From the NCBI GenBank assembly GCA_951799405.1, contig OX637342.1:18957298-19021297 (forward strand): a stretch of 64,000 bases of DNA. Reading direction: 5' to 3'. Positions 42,299-54,037 of this stretch are shown one piece after another (within the stretch, counting starts at the first letter, position 1; every line of letters starts with the position of its first letter). This DNA is from Agapetus fuscipes. Taxonomy: Eukaryota; Arthropoda; Insecta; Trichoptera; Glossosomatidae. The position numbers were made by a program, and so were the translations under genes. Below the pieces are notes generated by a model, which saw nothing but the letters and a program-made list of their open reading frames with translations, made no database searches and had not been told where the DNA came from.

Positions 42299-43108
42299 TC
42301 AGTCAATCGTGCGTATATTGGGAGACATGGGGAAGTTTCTATTTTTCTCGGAATATTTGTAAGGTGGCCCGTCGTACATGATGGCTGGTCTATTGTTGGG
42401 GTTGAGGTTCATATTGGGGTTGCCACCTCCTCGCCACAACATGGCCAGCAAAATGTAGAACCCGCCCACCACTTTGCTGCAAAAGTCCATCATACCCAAC
42501 ATCAACGGTGTGGAGGAGCGAATGAAAACACTCGCCTCCCTCAACAAGTTAATGGTGAAGTCCCCTGTAAACTTTACAACATGAAAAGAACCTGTCACCA
42601 GTGTTGCCAGCAAAATAGACAAAAACCTTACAATACCTACAACAGTTACATGGTTAAGAAAATTCTTGTCTATGACAGGAGAGTGAGTGGTAGAATCGTT
42701 TACATTTGAAACTGGAGTTGCTTGTTGCGTGTCAAATTTTTTATCAGTTATTTCTCGCAGGGATTTTAATTTGTAGAGGACTTCGTTGTCCAGGATTACT
42801 ACGGATCTTATTTGAAACCAGTAGCAGCCGAACGGCAGCTGAGAGAGCTCGGTCCATAGACAATGCGCGGCTGGGGCGCCCAGCTCTCCGGGGTAGGAGA
42901 AGGAGGGGAACAGGCGCGGGTGGAAGTCTTGCAGTTGCTTAGAAGACTCCATCAGATCTTTAATGAGCTCGGTCTCTTCATTAGGCAGGCAGATGACATC
43001 ACGATATTCTTGCAGGGCGTTCACGAATCGGCGTTCTTTATAGTGACCCACGAAGGCGCGCTTCTTCAAAAGACGCTCTATCTTGACGTGAAGGGATGTA
43101 AAGTCCAT
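42299..43108 (-). CDS. Unrecognised 269-residue protein with two C-terminal membrane segments
   Basis: A single exon, start MDFTSLHVKIERLLKKRAF. The TTG-led extension to 43150 is not supported as coding. The N-terminal 130 residues are soluble and helix-rich, with conserved-looking aromatic stretches (FHPRLFPSFSYPGELG, LPFGCYWFQIRSVVI). A polar linker is followed by two hydrophobic segments (about VVGIVRFLSILLATLVTG and FCSKVVGGFYILLAMLW) and a short Asn/Pro-rich tail. No family was recognised. It diverges from prefoldin 3 with 495 bp between the starts, so a shared promoter region is likely. Coding is supported by the length of an uninterrupted frame of normal composition in AT-rich DNA. Confidence 0.72.
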   Translation of the reverse strand: MDFTSLHVKIERLLKKRAFVGHYKERRFVNALQEYRDVICLPNEETELIKDLMESSKQLQDFHPRLFPSFSYPGELGAPAAHCLWTELSQLPFGCYWFQIRSVVILDNEVLYKLKSLREITDKKFDTQQATPVSNVNDSTTHSPVIDKNFLNHVTVVGIVRFLSILLATLVTGSFHVVKFTGDFTINLLREASVFIRSSTPLMLGMMDFCSKVVGGFYILLAMLWRGGGNPNMNLNPNNRPAIMYDGPPYKYSEKNRNFPMSPNIRTID

Positions 43109-43603
43109 TTTAGAATGATGTGTTATCCTCAATGTTTCTCCGACTAGCAAACACAGTTCAACGTCAAAGTTTAGGTCACATTAAATGGATAAAAATTGTA
43201 TCACGTTTGCACTTTCATTATTTGAATTTGGATTAAATAATCGACGCTGACGTGTTTTTCTTGTTTGTTTCTATCAATCGCATTCACAGCAGCACCGCAG
43301 CTGTCAACTGTCAAAGTTTCACCGACCACATCCCTAGCCAAATAAGGAAAAGGGCTTCTCGGGGAAAACTTTTTTGAATTGTGGCAATAAAAACAATTTT
43401 TCTGTTTTCTTCTTTCTCGTTTGCTGTTCACACATCATAAATGACAAATCCTACTCGTGATCCCACTCTGTGATCCCACCCAAAAAAGAAAAAGAAGATA
43501 CGCTCAAAATTCACATTCGGAGAAGCCGTCACATTTTGTAAAATTGATATTTCATTTTTATTGTTAGGCGAAATATAAGCCAAAACAAGAAAAAGATCTT
43601 GCC
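43109..43603. promoter_or_regulatory. Presumed bidirectional promoter region
   Basis: 495 bp between the divergent starts of the membrane protein gene and prefoldin 3. No TATA box clearly placed. Less AT-rich around 43280-43350. Inferred from arrangement only. Confidence 0.45.
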
Positions 43604-46600
43604 ATGGCCAACGAAACGCCCGCAACCGAAGAAGTCAAATCGTACGCTGGAATACCGCAAGCTGATTTCATCGTCAGTATAACCTCATTTTACTGTATAC
43701 TTGCTATATTAAATTTGTGATTTTCTATCTTCAATGTATGGTAACTTTATTTTATCAATCACTGCAAAGTATGTACGGTAAAAATGAGTGGATGATAGGG
43801 TCTGTTATATCTGGAATGTGGAAGAATACCCTGTAAACTGGAGTATGAAAGTACTAAAGAATACAATAAGATGGTTTGTGCGTCTAGAAAGAATGGTCGA
43901 TGAACAATTTACAGGAAAAGAGTGTAAAAAGACAACGTCACAGGTAGGGTTAGACCTAGGAAAGATTTGTTAGTAGAGAGAGAAAGTGATGGATATCAAA
44001 GAGATTAAAGAAATGTGCAAGGACAGAACAAAGTGGAGACGCATCTACGGAGATACTGCTCGCCCCTATCGGTATGACGACCGGATCCAGTTATTGGTGC
44101 TGAGATAATAGATATAATTAGAAAGTAATATACTGTGGTGCATCAGTACAGAAGATGAAAGAAAACCAGATATCTGAAATCAGATAAAAAGAAGATAATC
44201 CGAAAATTGTGCGTGCCCACCCCTAGTAGTGGGCCCGCGAGAACGAGCGGGAGTATAAAACGCGTACGCCGCGCTCCAAACAGCCAGACACACTGAGACC
44301 ACGGAACGAGCAACATCTTACCGCGCTCCCGCCAAAATTGCAAGCCGTCTCGCGTTCCCGCCGATTTCCAAGCAGAGACGCAAAACTACTTTGCACCGTC
44401 GCCTGGACGTCTCCGCAGACCACTACATCATCACCAGAGAAACTTCGAGACCACCGAGCGGACATCTACATCTCCCGCCAAAATCTCAAGACATCTCTCG
44501 CATTCCCGCCAATTTCCAAGCAGAGACGACATCTTACCTCGTGCCTTCGCCTGGACATCTCCAGCTTCATCATACCTTCACCTGGACATCTCCAGCTTCG
44601 CCACATCTTCACCTAGAAGATTCTCAAGACCTCGCCCGGAACAGACTTGAGGCAACCGTCTCCTACAGCACACTGCTCACATCACAACACAAAAGGTCCT
44701 TCTTAGGGCCACTTTTAATTTTCCTCAAAAGTTTACAGTTTTTTCTCCTGCTCACAACAAAAGGTCCTTGTTAGGGCCAATCCGAATTTCCTCAAAAGTT
44801 TCAAGTTACTTCCTATTTGCCAACTTCCATATTTCCTGTCCTTCCCCCACTTCAAGCATCAAGCATCCTGCTCGCCTCACAAGCAAGGCGGATTAAGGAG
44901 GACTTCCGCCTGGACGCAGCTTGAAGACCGGAAGATTGCAACCAAGACAACATTTTGAATTACCTTTGATTGAACAGTACTGACTGCATTAAAAATATAC
45001 ACTTTCAAATACGGGCTTTTATTCACACCACACACTCAACCTCCAAAGTGGTGACGCCCGACGTGATTTAAAACAAAAAATTTGGTGACCCGTAATAATC
45101 AAGTACAGTAACATTTTAAAATATTTAATCAAAGTGCAAGAACAATGGAAGCCGCCAAAGTGAGCATCAAGATGCCGCCATTCTGGCGTAAAAACGTCGG
45201 TCTGTGGATCGCACAAGCTGAGACTCAATTTCAACATGCTGGAGTTACCGTGGACAGCACAAAATACTTCATACTCGTCGGTGGCTTGGATCAAGAAGCA
45301 CTTGAATGTGTCGCCGATGTTATCATGTCGCCTCCGGCGGAGAAGATGTACGACACGCTGAAGGACGCTCTCATCGACCGGTTCAAGGAATCTGAGGAAA
45401 AATCCCTAGCAAAGCTGTTACATGGACTCTCCTTGGGAGACAAGAAACCTTCAATGCTGCTCCTCCAAATGAAGCAGCTTGCAGGATACAAACTTCAAGA
45501 CAGCCCAATTCTTCGCAGCCTGTGGTTCCAGCACCTGCCGCAACAAGCCCAGACGATTTTATCTGTGTCGCCTGACCAGCCACTGGACCAACAAGCCGCA
45601 ATAGCTGACCGCATTATAGAAGTCTGTCAGGGACCTTCTATCTACAGTATGACGCAGTTACCTGCACCAGCTTCAAGCCAAGACTCTCTACGCCCACTTG
45701 TTACACAGCTCATCATGCAAGTAGGGGAGCTAACGAGGAAAATAGAACAGCTGGAAACAAAACTGCAGAGACAAGGCAGAAGTCACAGTCGCGGACGCTC
45801 CGGGAACCGTTTCTCATCAAGCTCATCAAGAACAGCTGACGGTCTTTGCTTCTACCATAGTAATTTCGGAAACAACGCCAGAAAATGTCAACAGCCATGC
45901 AAAATGGCGGAAAACTTCAAAGGCGCTCAGTAATAGCAGCTTGCTCGACGCCGACACCAACACAAAGCTGCAGATTACATGTGTGGGACTCGCTGTCATC
46001 TCAAAAGTTTCTGATCGACACGGGCTCAGACATTTCCGCCATACCACCCCGCCGCTTCTCCAACAATGCAACCAACACCCAACAGACAGCATTTCCGGAA
46101 ATCTACGCAGCAAATGGCACCAGGATTCGTACTTATGGTACACAAGACATCAAGATCAGTCTCGGACTTCGCCGTGAGTTTGAGTGGACTTTTATCATCG
46201 CGGATGTCGGACAACCCATTATTGGAGCTGATCTTCTCCACCAGCACAACATATTAGTGGACCTACGTAGACAATGTCTTATCGATGGCACAACTCAGCT
46301 AATCTCAAGAGGACACAGAGCACCAGGACCATCGGCCAAGCTATCGATGATAAACAATCTTGACCCATACCACAAGATCATCTCCATGTATCCCACATTG
46401 ATTCACTGTCAAGCAAAGGAAGCACCACAAGCAACGAAACACACAGTGACACACATCATCGAAACCAAGGGACAACCTGTCACAGCCAAAGCACGAAGAT
46501 TAGCACCTGGACATCTGGAAGCCGCCCAACAAGAATTTGCCAAGATGATGAAACTAGGGATATGCCGCCCATCCAAAAGCAATTGGTCCAGCCCGCTGCA

Positions 46601-49600
46601 TATGGTGAAAAAACCCAATGGAGGTTGGAGACCATGTGGAGACTACCGCGCCTTAAACGCCAAGACCACTCCGGACTGCTATCCCATACCGCACATCCAC
46701 GACTTCGCACACCGCCTGCATGATGCGAAGATATTCAGTACATTGGACCTAGAACGAGCGTACCATCAAATCCCGGTCAACCCTGAAGATGTGAACAAAA
46801 CTGCCATCATTACACCATTCGGATTGTTCGAGTTTACAGCCATGCAATTTGGTCTCTGTAACGCAGCTCAAACATTCCAGAGATTCATTCACGAAGTTAC
46901 CAGAGACCTGGGATTCTGTTTCACCTATCTGGATGACATTTTGATTGCGTCCAAGAACGAAGAACAACACACCGAACATTTGAAGACAATTTTCAAAAGG
47001 CTGTGCGAGTATGGACTGGTTATCAACCCCGAAAAGTGCAACTTCGGAAAACGAGAAGTTAGCTTTCTGGGATACAAGGTTACCGCAGCTGGAACTTCGC
47101 CACTGCCTGAAAAGGTGCAGCAGATCCTCGAGTTCCCCATACCACAAGAAGTGAGAGCACTCCGAAGATTCCTTGGCATGGTCAATTTCTATCGAAGATT
47201 TTTACCACACGCAATTAATGCGCAACGTGTTCTATTTGAAGCTACATCAAACTACAAGAAAAATGACAAGAGACCCATCACATGGACGAGCGAGTTGGAA
47301 AACGCCTTTGAAAAGTGCAAGGCCGACTTGGCCCAAGCCACTATGCTAGCACACCCCAAACCTGACGCGGAGCTATCACTTGTGGTAGACGCATCAGAGT
47401 TCGCCATGGGGGCAGCCCTGCAGCAACTTCAAGAAGGATCATGGCAGCCACTTGCATTTTTTTCAAGAAAATTCAGCGACGCACAGAGAAGATACAGCAC
47501 GTACGACCGAGAACTGTCAGCTATATACGAAGCCACCAAGTATTTTCGGCAGTTAATAGAAGGACGCATTTTTCACATCCTCACCGATCATAAACCATTG
47601 ACATTTGCGTTCAGAAACAAGAGGAACTGCTCTACACCGAGACAAGAACGGCAACTGGACTACATCTCACAGTTCACGACAGATGTGAGGTATATACCTG
47701 GACCGGACAATGTAGTAGCAGACGCCTTGTCAAGAGTAGAGGCCATAACAATACCTTCAACAATCAACTATGGAGACATCGCTAAAGCGCAATCAACCGA
47801 CCAAGAGCTAGAAAAACTCAAGAAGGAATCATCTCTGAAATTGCAACTCCAAGAAATACCTGGTACAGCCCTTGCTCTCTGGACAGACACCTCAACGGGA
47901 ACGTCGAGACCTTTTATACCCAAGGACATGAGACACGAGATAATCAGGATGTACCATGAAAATGCACACACCGGTACAAAAGCAACGTACAGGACTCTGA
48001 AAACGAGATTTGTATGGCCTGGACTACAACGTGATGTCACACAATACGTACGCACGTGCATCACGTGCCAGAAAACCAAGATCACACGGCACACAACAAG
48101 CCCGATACAAAGTCTCCCCACACCGGACTCAAGGTTCAGCTATATCCACATAGACCTTGTAGGACCACTGCCGTCATCACAGGAACACACATACATCCTA
48201 ACAATGATTGACAGATTCACCAGATGGCCTGAAGCGGTCCCACTGAAGGACATTACCGCTGAGACAGTCGCAAAAGCATTGTTGACAAATTGGATCGCCA
48301 GATTTGGCGTACCGTCCCACATTGTAACTGACCAAGGACGCCAATTCGAGTCGCAGCTTTTCAGAGACGTCACACGCCTCATTGGAGCCAAACATATACA
48401 CACCACCGCATATCATCCGCAGTCAAATGGATTGATCGAGAGATGGCACCGCACCTTAAAAGCCGCCATACGCTCCCAAACAACGTCAAGATGGACTGAA
48501 GTCCTGCCAATGATCCTCTTAGGACTGCGGAACGCAATCCGGGAAGACATTGCGTACTCACCAGCTCAACTCACCTACGGCACAACACTACGCATGCCAG
48601 GTGACTTCTTTGAGAACTCCACACCAACAGAACCTGATACCTTTGCAAATAAACTACAGCTAACCCTACAAAATATCAGACCGGTACCCACCTCAAACCA
48701 CAAGAAGGAGCGACCATTCGTGCACAAACACCTACAAGAGTGCACACATGTATTTGTGCGTGTTGACTCACACAAGACACCTCTACAAGCGCCATATGAA
48801 GGACCTTTCAAAATCGTTCAGAAAAACGATAAATACTTCATGGTCGACTTCAGTGGGAAAACCAAAACAATCTCAATAGATCGTCTGAAGCCAGCATACA
48901 TGCCAGATGAAACATACACATCACACGGACCAGAACATTCACAACGGCCCGAAGCAGATGTACCAAACACAGCAACACCAAGGCCACTCAGCCCAGGACC
49001 TTCAAATCAACCCGAAGCAGAAAACACCAAAACAAGGTCAGGAAGACGAGTGACCATCCCCAAAAGATACTTGTAAAAGTTTCTCACCAACCCCGCTGCA
49101 GCCGACTCCCCAATTCCACCCAGCGCAATGAGGCACTGGAGGATTGGACGTCGTTCACCATAGCTGCCCAGCAACCACCTTGCTGCACTGCCGAACAACG
49201 GCACAGCAACCACCATGCTGCACTGCCGAACAACGGCACAGCAACCCCTGCTGCACTGCCGAACAACGGCACAGCAACCACCTTGCTGCACTGCCGAACA
49301 ACGGCACAGCAACCACCATGCTGCACTGCCGAACAACGGCACAGCAACCCCTGCTGCACTGCCGGACAACGGCACAGCAACCGCCGAACTACGGCTCAAG
49401 CAAACACCGCTGCAACCAGCAGCAACTGCCGAACAACGGCACACCAACATCCTTCCTGCAACAAGCAGCAACAGCAATCTTTGCTACAACAAACAGCAAC
49501 CGCTGAGCAACAAACAACCAACCCCGCTACAACAAGTAGTACAATTCCTCACCACAGGACAACAGCCTGGAAAAACCAGAGGAACTCCATAAATCTGGAG

Positions 49601-52600
49601 ACAACCTGACGACGCCTCAAGATCCTCATCAGGACCGCTGCAGCTGACTTCACAATCCTGCCTCCGCATCCGCCTAGGAGGATCGTAAGCACACACAGCT
49701 AACAGCGAACACACCAGATACAACGTAGAATCTCTTACCCTGCTACGACGAGTAGTACCTTCATCTTCTGCACAAAAACATCGCATCAATAACGCTCACT
49801 TCAAGACGTCATTGACACTGGAGGGGGCCTCTGTGGTGCATCAGTACAGAAGATGAAAGAAAACCAGATATCTGAAATCAGATAAAAAGAAGATAATCCG
49901 AAAATTGTGCGTGCCCACCCCTAGTAGTGGGCCCGCGAGAACGAGCGGGAGTATAAAACGCGTACGCCGCGCTCCAAACAGCCAGACACACTGAGACCAC
50001 GGAACGAGCAACATCTTACCGCGCTCCCGCCAAAATTGCAAGCCGTCTCGCGTTCCCGCCGATTTCCAAGCAGAGACGCAAAACTACTTTGCACCGTCGC
50101 CTGGACGTCTCCGCAGACCACTACATCATCACCAGAGAAACTTCGAGACCACCGAGCGGACATCTACATCTCCCGCCAAAATCTCAAGACATCTCTCGCA
50201 TTCCCGCCAATTTCCAAGCAGAGACGACATCTTACCTCGTGCCTTCGCCTGGACATCTCCAGCTTCATCATACCTTCACCTGGACATCTCCAGCTTCGCC
50301 ACATCTTCACCTAGAAGATTCTCAAGACCTCGCCCGGAACAGACTTGAGGCAACCGTCTCCTACAGCACACTGCTCACATCACAACACAAAAGGTCCTTC
50401 TTAGGGCCACTTTTAATTTTCCTCAAAAGTTTACAGTTTTTTCTCCTGCTCACAACAAAAGGTCCTTGTTAGGGCCAATCCGAATTTCCTCAAAAGTTTC
50501 AAGTTACTTCCTATTTGCCAACTTCCATATTTCCTGTCCTTCCCCCACTTCAAGCATCAAGCATCCTGCTCGCCTCACAAGCAAGGCGGATTAAGGAGGA
50601 CTTCCGCCTGGACGCAGCTTGAAGACCGGAAGATTGCAACCAAGACAACATTTTGAATTACCTTTGATTGAACAGTACTGACTGCATTAAAAATATACAC
50701 TTTCAAATACGGGCTTTTATTCACACCACACACTCAACCTCCAAAATACATAACAGTCAATGCCTATATAACATTCTTGAATGATTTGCATGCATAATTG
50801 AATGCATAATTTCATTAAAAAAATGGCATCGGTCTAACAAAAATTTAAGCTTCTGTCTAAGCTAGGATATCACCGTAGGAGGAGATCTCATTGAGCACAG
50901 CCATTGCCCTCCCTACAGTAGGTACTTAATAACTTTGGCAGGTTAGTTCTGCATCTTGGGAGTAACAATTGTCTGTGCTCTTTTTGTCTACAAAAATAGG
51001 GGTAATTTCACCAATTTCTTTATTTCATAAAATGATAGACTACATTTTTTAAAATGCATCTGCGTTTTGTAAAAAGTATATATCTGGCTTAGTTTTTAAA
51101 TTATAGCTCTTTAAAATTTGCGCATTTTCGATTTCCAGTAAAACAGGTCATTTTTTACTAAGGCGGATATGGCGTCGATGGATCTTAGGATCTTCTGAGT
51201 GTAACGAAGGTTCCAGGAAGTCTGTTGAATCCATCTACGTCATTTTGACGTCACAGCATGGCTAGTCGGCCGCGCTGCATTTTTGCAGGACTCAAATTTT
51301 TTGCATTTTATTTTCGAAAATTATCAATGATATCTTTATTTTTACTACTTAAAAATATATGGTTGTGATCCTTAAAATGTACTCTACACAATAATAGTAT
51401 TTTCAACCGTTTTCCCCACCACTGCAATTACTTTATTGTCTGGAACATACTGACTTACTTCTTCCAGAACAGCAGAACTGCAAATTCCAACACAAACAGA
51501 AGTTCATGTCTTCTTGCCTCCAGGTATATTAGACTGTTTGTCCATGTTGTTTTGCAGGAAGATGTGGACGCGTTCATGGCTAAAGCAGAGAACACAGACG
51601 GCGTGGACAAAGTGTTGAAGCGGCTGGACGAGCAGCACAGCAAGTACAAGTTCATGGAGTACAACCTAATATCTAAACGGCGCAGACTGCAGCAACAAAT
51701 CCCCGACCTGGTCAGATCACTAGAAATGATCAAAATGCTCAAAGCACAGAAGGAAGATCTCGACACTCAATTCTTACTCAATGAACAAATATTTTTGAAA
51801 GTGAGTATACCAACAGTCTATTGCTAATTTTTAAGACCCTGATTCTCATAGAGTGGAGTCTTGGTCATCCGGTCTGTATCAGACCAGGAGTGGAAGTCTC
51901 GATGACTGTCAATAGATCTTACTTCATTATATCTATGAGATCTCTCTCTCCACTGCAGTGCTATAAAAAAATTACACCATTATCCCTTGACTTATTGGTT
52001 GGTATGAGGCTGACCATCCATCTAAATCTAAGCTGCAAAGATATATATCATTTAAGATTCATATTAAAGGCATTCCCACAAGTAGACACGTGTAATTTTG
52101 CGCTAACACATGCCGCATGTGGACCTACAATATAAAAACCCAATCTCAAATGAACATAAGCCCTGCAACTCTTGCCGACCTTCCCTGAAACAGGGGTGAC
52201 ATTGGCAAAGTGAACCATTTTTTACAGTATGGGTGGTCAGCCTCATTCCAACCTATAAGTCAAGGAACACAAACAATCAATTACATTTAAGTATATAAAA
52301 CAAACAAACACTAAACAATTATACAGTCAAAATGAAAACCTACTAAACATATTCTATAAAAACGTGAAAAATATTTTTTTTAAAGCCTCAGCCTTAAACG
52401 CCAGCATTACAGATCAACCGCCATTTTTTTCGGTCCTTGCATACTTCTTTCATTTCATCCAGAGCCATAACCTTTTTCATACAAGCTCTCCTTTCATTAT
52501 GACTCTGGATATCCCATTCATACGCAATTTTGGAAATTTGATCCATCCATACCTTTCTCGGTCCTCCTCTACCACGACATCCATCTATTGTTGCAATATA

Positions 52601-53871
52601 TACTTTCTTCATCAGTCTTTCATCATGCTATGATGGTACTCCATCTTCACTGATAAGACACAAAGAGGGCAAGAATGAATGTCACTCTTCATACAGTTTT
52701 AATGCAAATTGTAAACACGGAGTGCAGCATGTTGTCATGATTTGCAGGCCACCGTCCCTCCCACGGAAACTGTCTGCCTGTGGCTGGGGGCCAACGTCAT
52801 GCTGGAGTACTCTCTCACCGACGCTGAGGACCTGCTGTCCACCAACATGAACAATGCCAACCGCAACCTCGGCTACGTGGAGCACGATCTGGACTACCTC
52901 AGGTACATTGTTTTTTAAGGAATCCCGTGCGGGAGACTCCCTAGATTTCAGAGACTCCCACCGAGGATGTCAGAAATGATTTCCCGTTTCGGTGTTTATT
53001 TCAAATCCCAAAATAAAATACAGGCAAGGTTTACTCAGCCTTCACAAGAAATGAGTACCAGCCCCCTCGGGAGCTGGGAAACCCCTCTTCAACTGAAGTG
53101 GTTGGCGGAAGGCCGGCCACCTTACCTGTTATAATAAATAGGTTCCACTCGCCACATGCGAAACCCTTCAGGGATAACGCGGCGTTAAGTTACACTATAT
53201 GTGTAGCTTAGTTGCGTTGCATGTGCCATTTTATGATTTTTCAAGCGTCCCAACCAATTAGTTTGAAAGTTACATTCATTACAGGTAAATGGTTTAATAT
53301 CAGAGTGAATCAATTTATGACCAACAAGAAGCTGGGCTGGAAGTCTCATCACTACGGTAATTTTTACCTACCGAATATCTGTAATATTTGTATGAAGACC
53401 TGTCAATCTAAGATGGCCGCAAGTGAATAGCTGATTAGTCTTCATACAAAAATTACTGATATTCGGGAGGTAAGAATTACCGTGGTGATGAGACTTCCAG
53501 CGCTGGAGACAAAAGATGCGTGCCCAACTCGAGGTCTTTGTTAGTGTGAAGATATTAAAAAACATTGTTCCAGAACCATTTCCCACGAAACACCATACCT
53601 TTAGATAAGACAAAATTTGTATAGCGCCTTTTATGACAGTGTGTCACTACGAAGGTGCTTGTCCGTATGATTAGACGAAGAGGTGAGTCTTGAGACCTCT
53701 TTTAAATGGTCTCTCCATATCCAGTTCCCTTTGTATGTACGATTGTGTGATTTGATCATTTTGCATTATTTTAGGGACCAGTTCACCACCACAGAAGTCA
53801 ACATGGCAAGAGTCTACAACTGGGACGTGGCGAGGAGACAGGCGATAAAAGCCAAGGCTGTGGAAACATAG
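43604..53871 (+). CDS. Pfdn3: Prefoldin subunit 3 (VBP1 homologue)
   Basis: Alpha-type subunit of the hexameric prefoldin chaperone that hands unfolded actin and tubulin to the CCT chaperonin. Exons 43604-43672, 51558-51800, 52748-52902 and 53775-53871 (phases 0, 0, 2), 187 residues against about 197 in mammals. Exon 1 ends ADFI and exon 2 opens EDVDAFM, as in the family. [18 protein letters not shown] begins the first coiled coil. [17 protein letters not shown] is the beta-hairpin region, and [19 protein letters not shown] the conserved end of the second helix. Intron 1 (7.9 kb) contains a complete LTR retrotransposon in the same orientation. Donor 1 is GTCAGT, weaker than usual but required by phase and homology. 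Polyadenylation signal AATAAA at about 54024. Confidence 0.95.
43785..44105 (+). pseudogene. Decayed RTE-type RT C-terminus
   Basis: Broken plus-strand frames read [18 protein letters not shown] and, further on, [19 protein letters not shown]. This is the end of the same protein type as at 25885-26790. The LTR element begins 30 bp beyond it. Confidence 0.65.
44134..45047 (+). repeat. 5' LTR
   Basis: 914 bp, beginning TGTGGTGCATCAG and ending CAACCTCCAAA. Contains TATAAAA (44254-44260), a likely core promoter. No difference from the 3' LTR was noticed by eye. Open frames within it are duplicated exactly in the other LTR and are not regarded as genes. Confidence 0.93.
45049..45068 (+). other. 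Primer-binding site, tRNA-Trp-like
   Basis: TGGTGACGCCCGACGTGATT directly follows the 5' LTR. Apart from one base it matches the complement of the 3' end of tRNA-Trp, the primer reported for CsRn1-type elements. Confidence 0.65.
45145..45933 (+). CDS. gag: Gag of the LTR element
   Basis: Structural protein that assembles the particle and packages the RNA. 262 residues, starting [14 protein letters not shown]. The N-terminal capsid-like region has [17 protein letters not shown] and [16 protein letters not shown] basic Ser/Arg-rich segment ([17 protein letters not shown]) is followed by a zinc finger of CX2HX9CX3C form ([10 protein letters not shown]), the CHCC arrangement described for CsRn1-type elements rather than the retroviral CCHC. 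It overlaps pol by 49 bp, with pol in the -1 frame, so pol is probably made by frameshifting. Confidence 0.88.
   Translation: MEAAKVSIKMPPFWRKNVGLWIAQAETQFQHAGVTVDSTKYFILVGGLDQEALECVADVIMSPPAEKMYDTLKDALIDRFKESEEKSLAKLLHGLSLGDKKPSMLLLQMKQLAGYKLQDSPILRSLWFQHLPQQAQTILSVSPDQPLDQQAAIADRIIEVCQGPSIYSMTQLPAPASSQDSLRPLVTQLIMQVGELTRKIEQLETKLQRQGRSHSRGRSGNRFSSSSSRTADGLCFYHSNFGNNARKCQQPCKMAENFKGAQ
45885..49076 (+). CDS. pol: Pol of the LTR element: protease, RT, RNase H, integrase
   Basis: Polyprotein that copies and inserts the element, 1063 codons open throughout. Protease [14 protein letters not shown] (D45). RT with [33 protein letters not shown] and the catalytic YLDD at Y348. RNase H begins [16 protein letters not shown] and contains TDHKPL. 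Integrase zinc-binding HENAH..CITCQ, catalytic core with [15 protein letters not shown] and a Glu in NGLIERWHR. The first codons overlap gag in another frame, so the ATG at 45885 need not be used. Order PR-RT-RH-IN is that of Ty3/Gypsy. No inactivating change seen. Confidence 0.93.
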   Translation: MSTAMQNGGKLQRRSVIAACSTPTPTQSCRLHVWDSLSSQKFLIDTGSDISAIPPRRFSNNATNTQQTAFPEIYAANGTRIRTYGTQDIKISLGLRREFEWTFIIADVGQPIIGADLLHQHNILVDLRRQCLIDGTTQLISRGHRAPGPSAKLSMINNLDPYHKIISMYPTLIHCQAKEAPQATKHTVTHIIETKGQPVTAKARRLAPGHLEAAQQEFAKMMKLGICRPSKSNWSSPLHMVKKPNGGWRPCGDYRALNAKTTPDCYPIPHIHDFAHRLHDAKIFSTLDLERAYHQIPVNPEDVNKTAIITPFGLFEFTAMQFGLCNAAQTFQRFIHEVTRDLGFCFTYLDDILIASKNEEQHTEHLKTIFKRLCEYGLVINPEKCNFGKREVSFLGYKVTAAGTSPLPEKVQQILEFPIPQEVRALRRFLGMVNFYRRFLPHAINAQRVLFEATSNYKKNDKRPITWTSELENAFEKCKADLAQATMLAHPKPDAELSLVVDASEFAMGAALQQLQEGSWQPLAFFSRKFSDAQRRYSTYDRELSAIYEATKYFRQLIEGRIFHILTDHKPLTFAFRNKRNCSTPRQERQLDYISQFTTDVRYIPGPDNVVADALSRVEAITIPSTINYGDIAKAQSTDQELEKLKKESSLKLQLQEIPGTALALWTDTSTGTSRPFIPKDMRHEIIRMYHENAHTGTKATYRTLKTRFVWPGLQRDVTQYVRTCITCQKTKITRHTTSPIQSLPTPDSRFSYIHIDLVGPLPSSQEHTYILTMIDRFTRWPEAVPLKDITAETVAKALLTNWIARFGVPSHIVTDQGRQFESQLFRDVTRLIGAKHIHTTAYHPQSNGLIERWHRTLKAAIRSQTTSRWTEVLPMILLGLRNAIREDIAYSPAQLTYGTTLRMPGDFFENSTPTEPDTFANKLQLTLQNIRPVPTSNHKKERPFVHKHLQECTHVFVRVDSHKTPLQAPYEGPFKIVQKNDKYFMVDFSGKTKTISIDRLKPAYMPDETYTSHGPEHSQRPEADVPNTATPRPLSPGPSNQPEAENTKTRSGRRVTIPKRYL
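49180..49395 (+). repeat. Tandem repeat between pol and the 3' LTR
   Basis: Six units of 33 or 35 bp built on CTGCACTGCCGAACAACGGC, starting at 49183, 49218, 49251, 49286, 49321 and 49354. Unit lengths are not multiples of three, so reading frames change from unit to unit. The open frames in all registers are a by-product of the composition. It follows the pol stop by about 100 bp. Confidence 0.88.
49832..50745 (+). repeat. 3' LTR
   Basis: 914 bp, same ends as the 5' LTR, TATAAAA at 49952-49958. Supplies the polyadenylation site for the element's RNA. Appears identical to the 5' copy. Confidence 0.93.
50750..51557. other. Prefoldin 3 intron 1, nothing recognised
   Basis: AT-rich intron sequence. 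The polypyrimidine tract and acceptor of exon 2 are at its end (GTTTTGCAG). No repeat or coding recognised. Confidence 0.4.
51955..52640 (-). mobile_element. RTE-like copy in minus orientation, abutting a plus-strand piece
   Basis: 51955-52018 is a plus-strand head (CCCTTGACTTATTGGTTGG to GACCATCCAT). It is cut off by a minus-strand copy beginning CTAAATCTAAGCTGC and extending through the untranslated part into the RT C-terminus (52612-52394; [30 protein letters not shown]), truncated near 52630. In prefoldin 3 intron 2. Confidence 0.8.
52966..53211 (+). mobile_element. Family C SINE lacking its tRNA-like head
   Basis: From CAGAAATGATTTCCCGTTTC to GTTACACTATATGTG in the sense orientation. 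The head boxes are missing. In prefoldin 3 intron 3. Confidence 0.72.
53333..53507. mobile_element. Foldback element, complete form
   Basis: About 175 bp made almost wholly of two inverted arms: CTGGAAGTCTCATCAC.. CCGAATATCTG.. TTTGTATGAAGAC on the left and the complement on the right. They are separated by about 35 bp containing AAGATGGCCGCAAGTGAA. Partial copies at 23167-23310 and 2705-2752. Confidence 0.78.
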
Positions 53872-54037
53872 AAACTACACGGCAACTCTATATCTGCAAA
53901 TTCATAACCATTAACACCGCAAAACCTTATTTATATTAACATTACTGTTCACCTTATTTGCTTCCAGCTTTTCTCATTTCCACACAATTTTATATATGTC
54001 GTCTTAATTCAAATATTTTACAAATAAATCAAATTTT

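Larger units (their letters stand above)
44134..50745 (+). mobile_element. Ty3/Gypsy LTR retrotransposon, CsRn1/Kabuki-like, intact-looking
   Basis: 6612 bp with two 914-bp LTRs, flanked by the 4-bp duplication ATAC (44130-44133 and 50746-50749). Internally it has a primer-binding site, gag, a pol in the -1 frame, a tandem-repeat region and a purine tract GGAGGGGGC before the right LTR. There is no env-like frame. The zinc-finger type in Gag and the tRNA-Trp-like primer site point to the CsRn1 lineage. All coding frames are open, so it may be active or only recently silenced. Confidence 0.93.

Noticed and set aside
43109..43150. Fourteen-residue N-terminal extension of the 42299-43108 gene
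   Set aside because: It would start at TTG; the first ATG in frame is at 43108.
44143..44774. Several open frames in the LTRs (66-127 codons)
   Set aside because: Identical in both LTRs, overlapping on both strands, with no recognised domain. Explained by composition.
49180..49395. CRISPR-like array
   Set aside because: Units are contiguous without unique spacers, and it lies inside a eukaryotic LTR element.
49007..49592. Open frames on both strands over the tandem array after pol, possible env-like gene
   Set aside because: The frames come from a 33/35-bp repeat that is open in every register. No signal peptide, membrane segment or envelope-like features.
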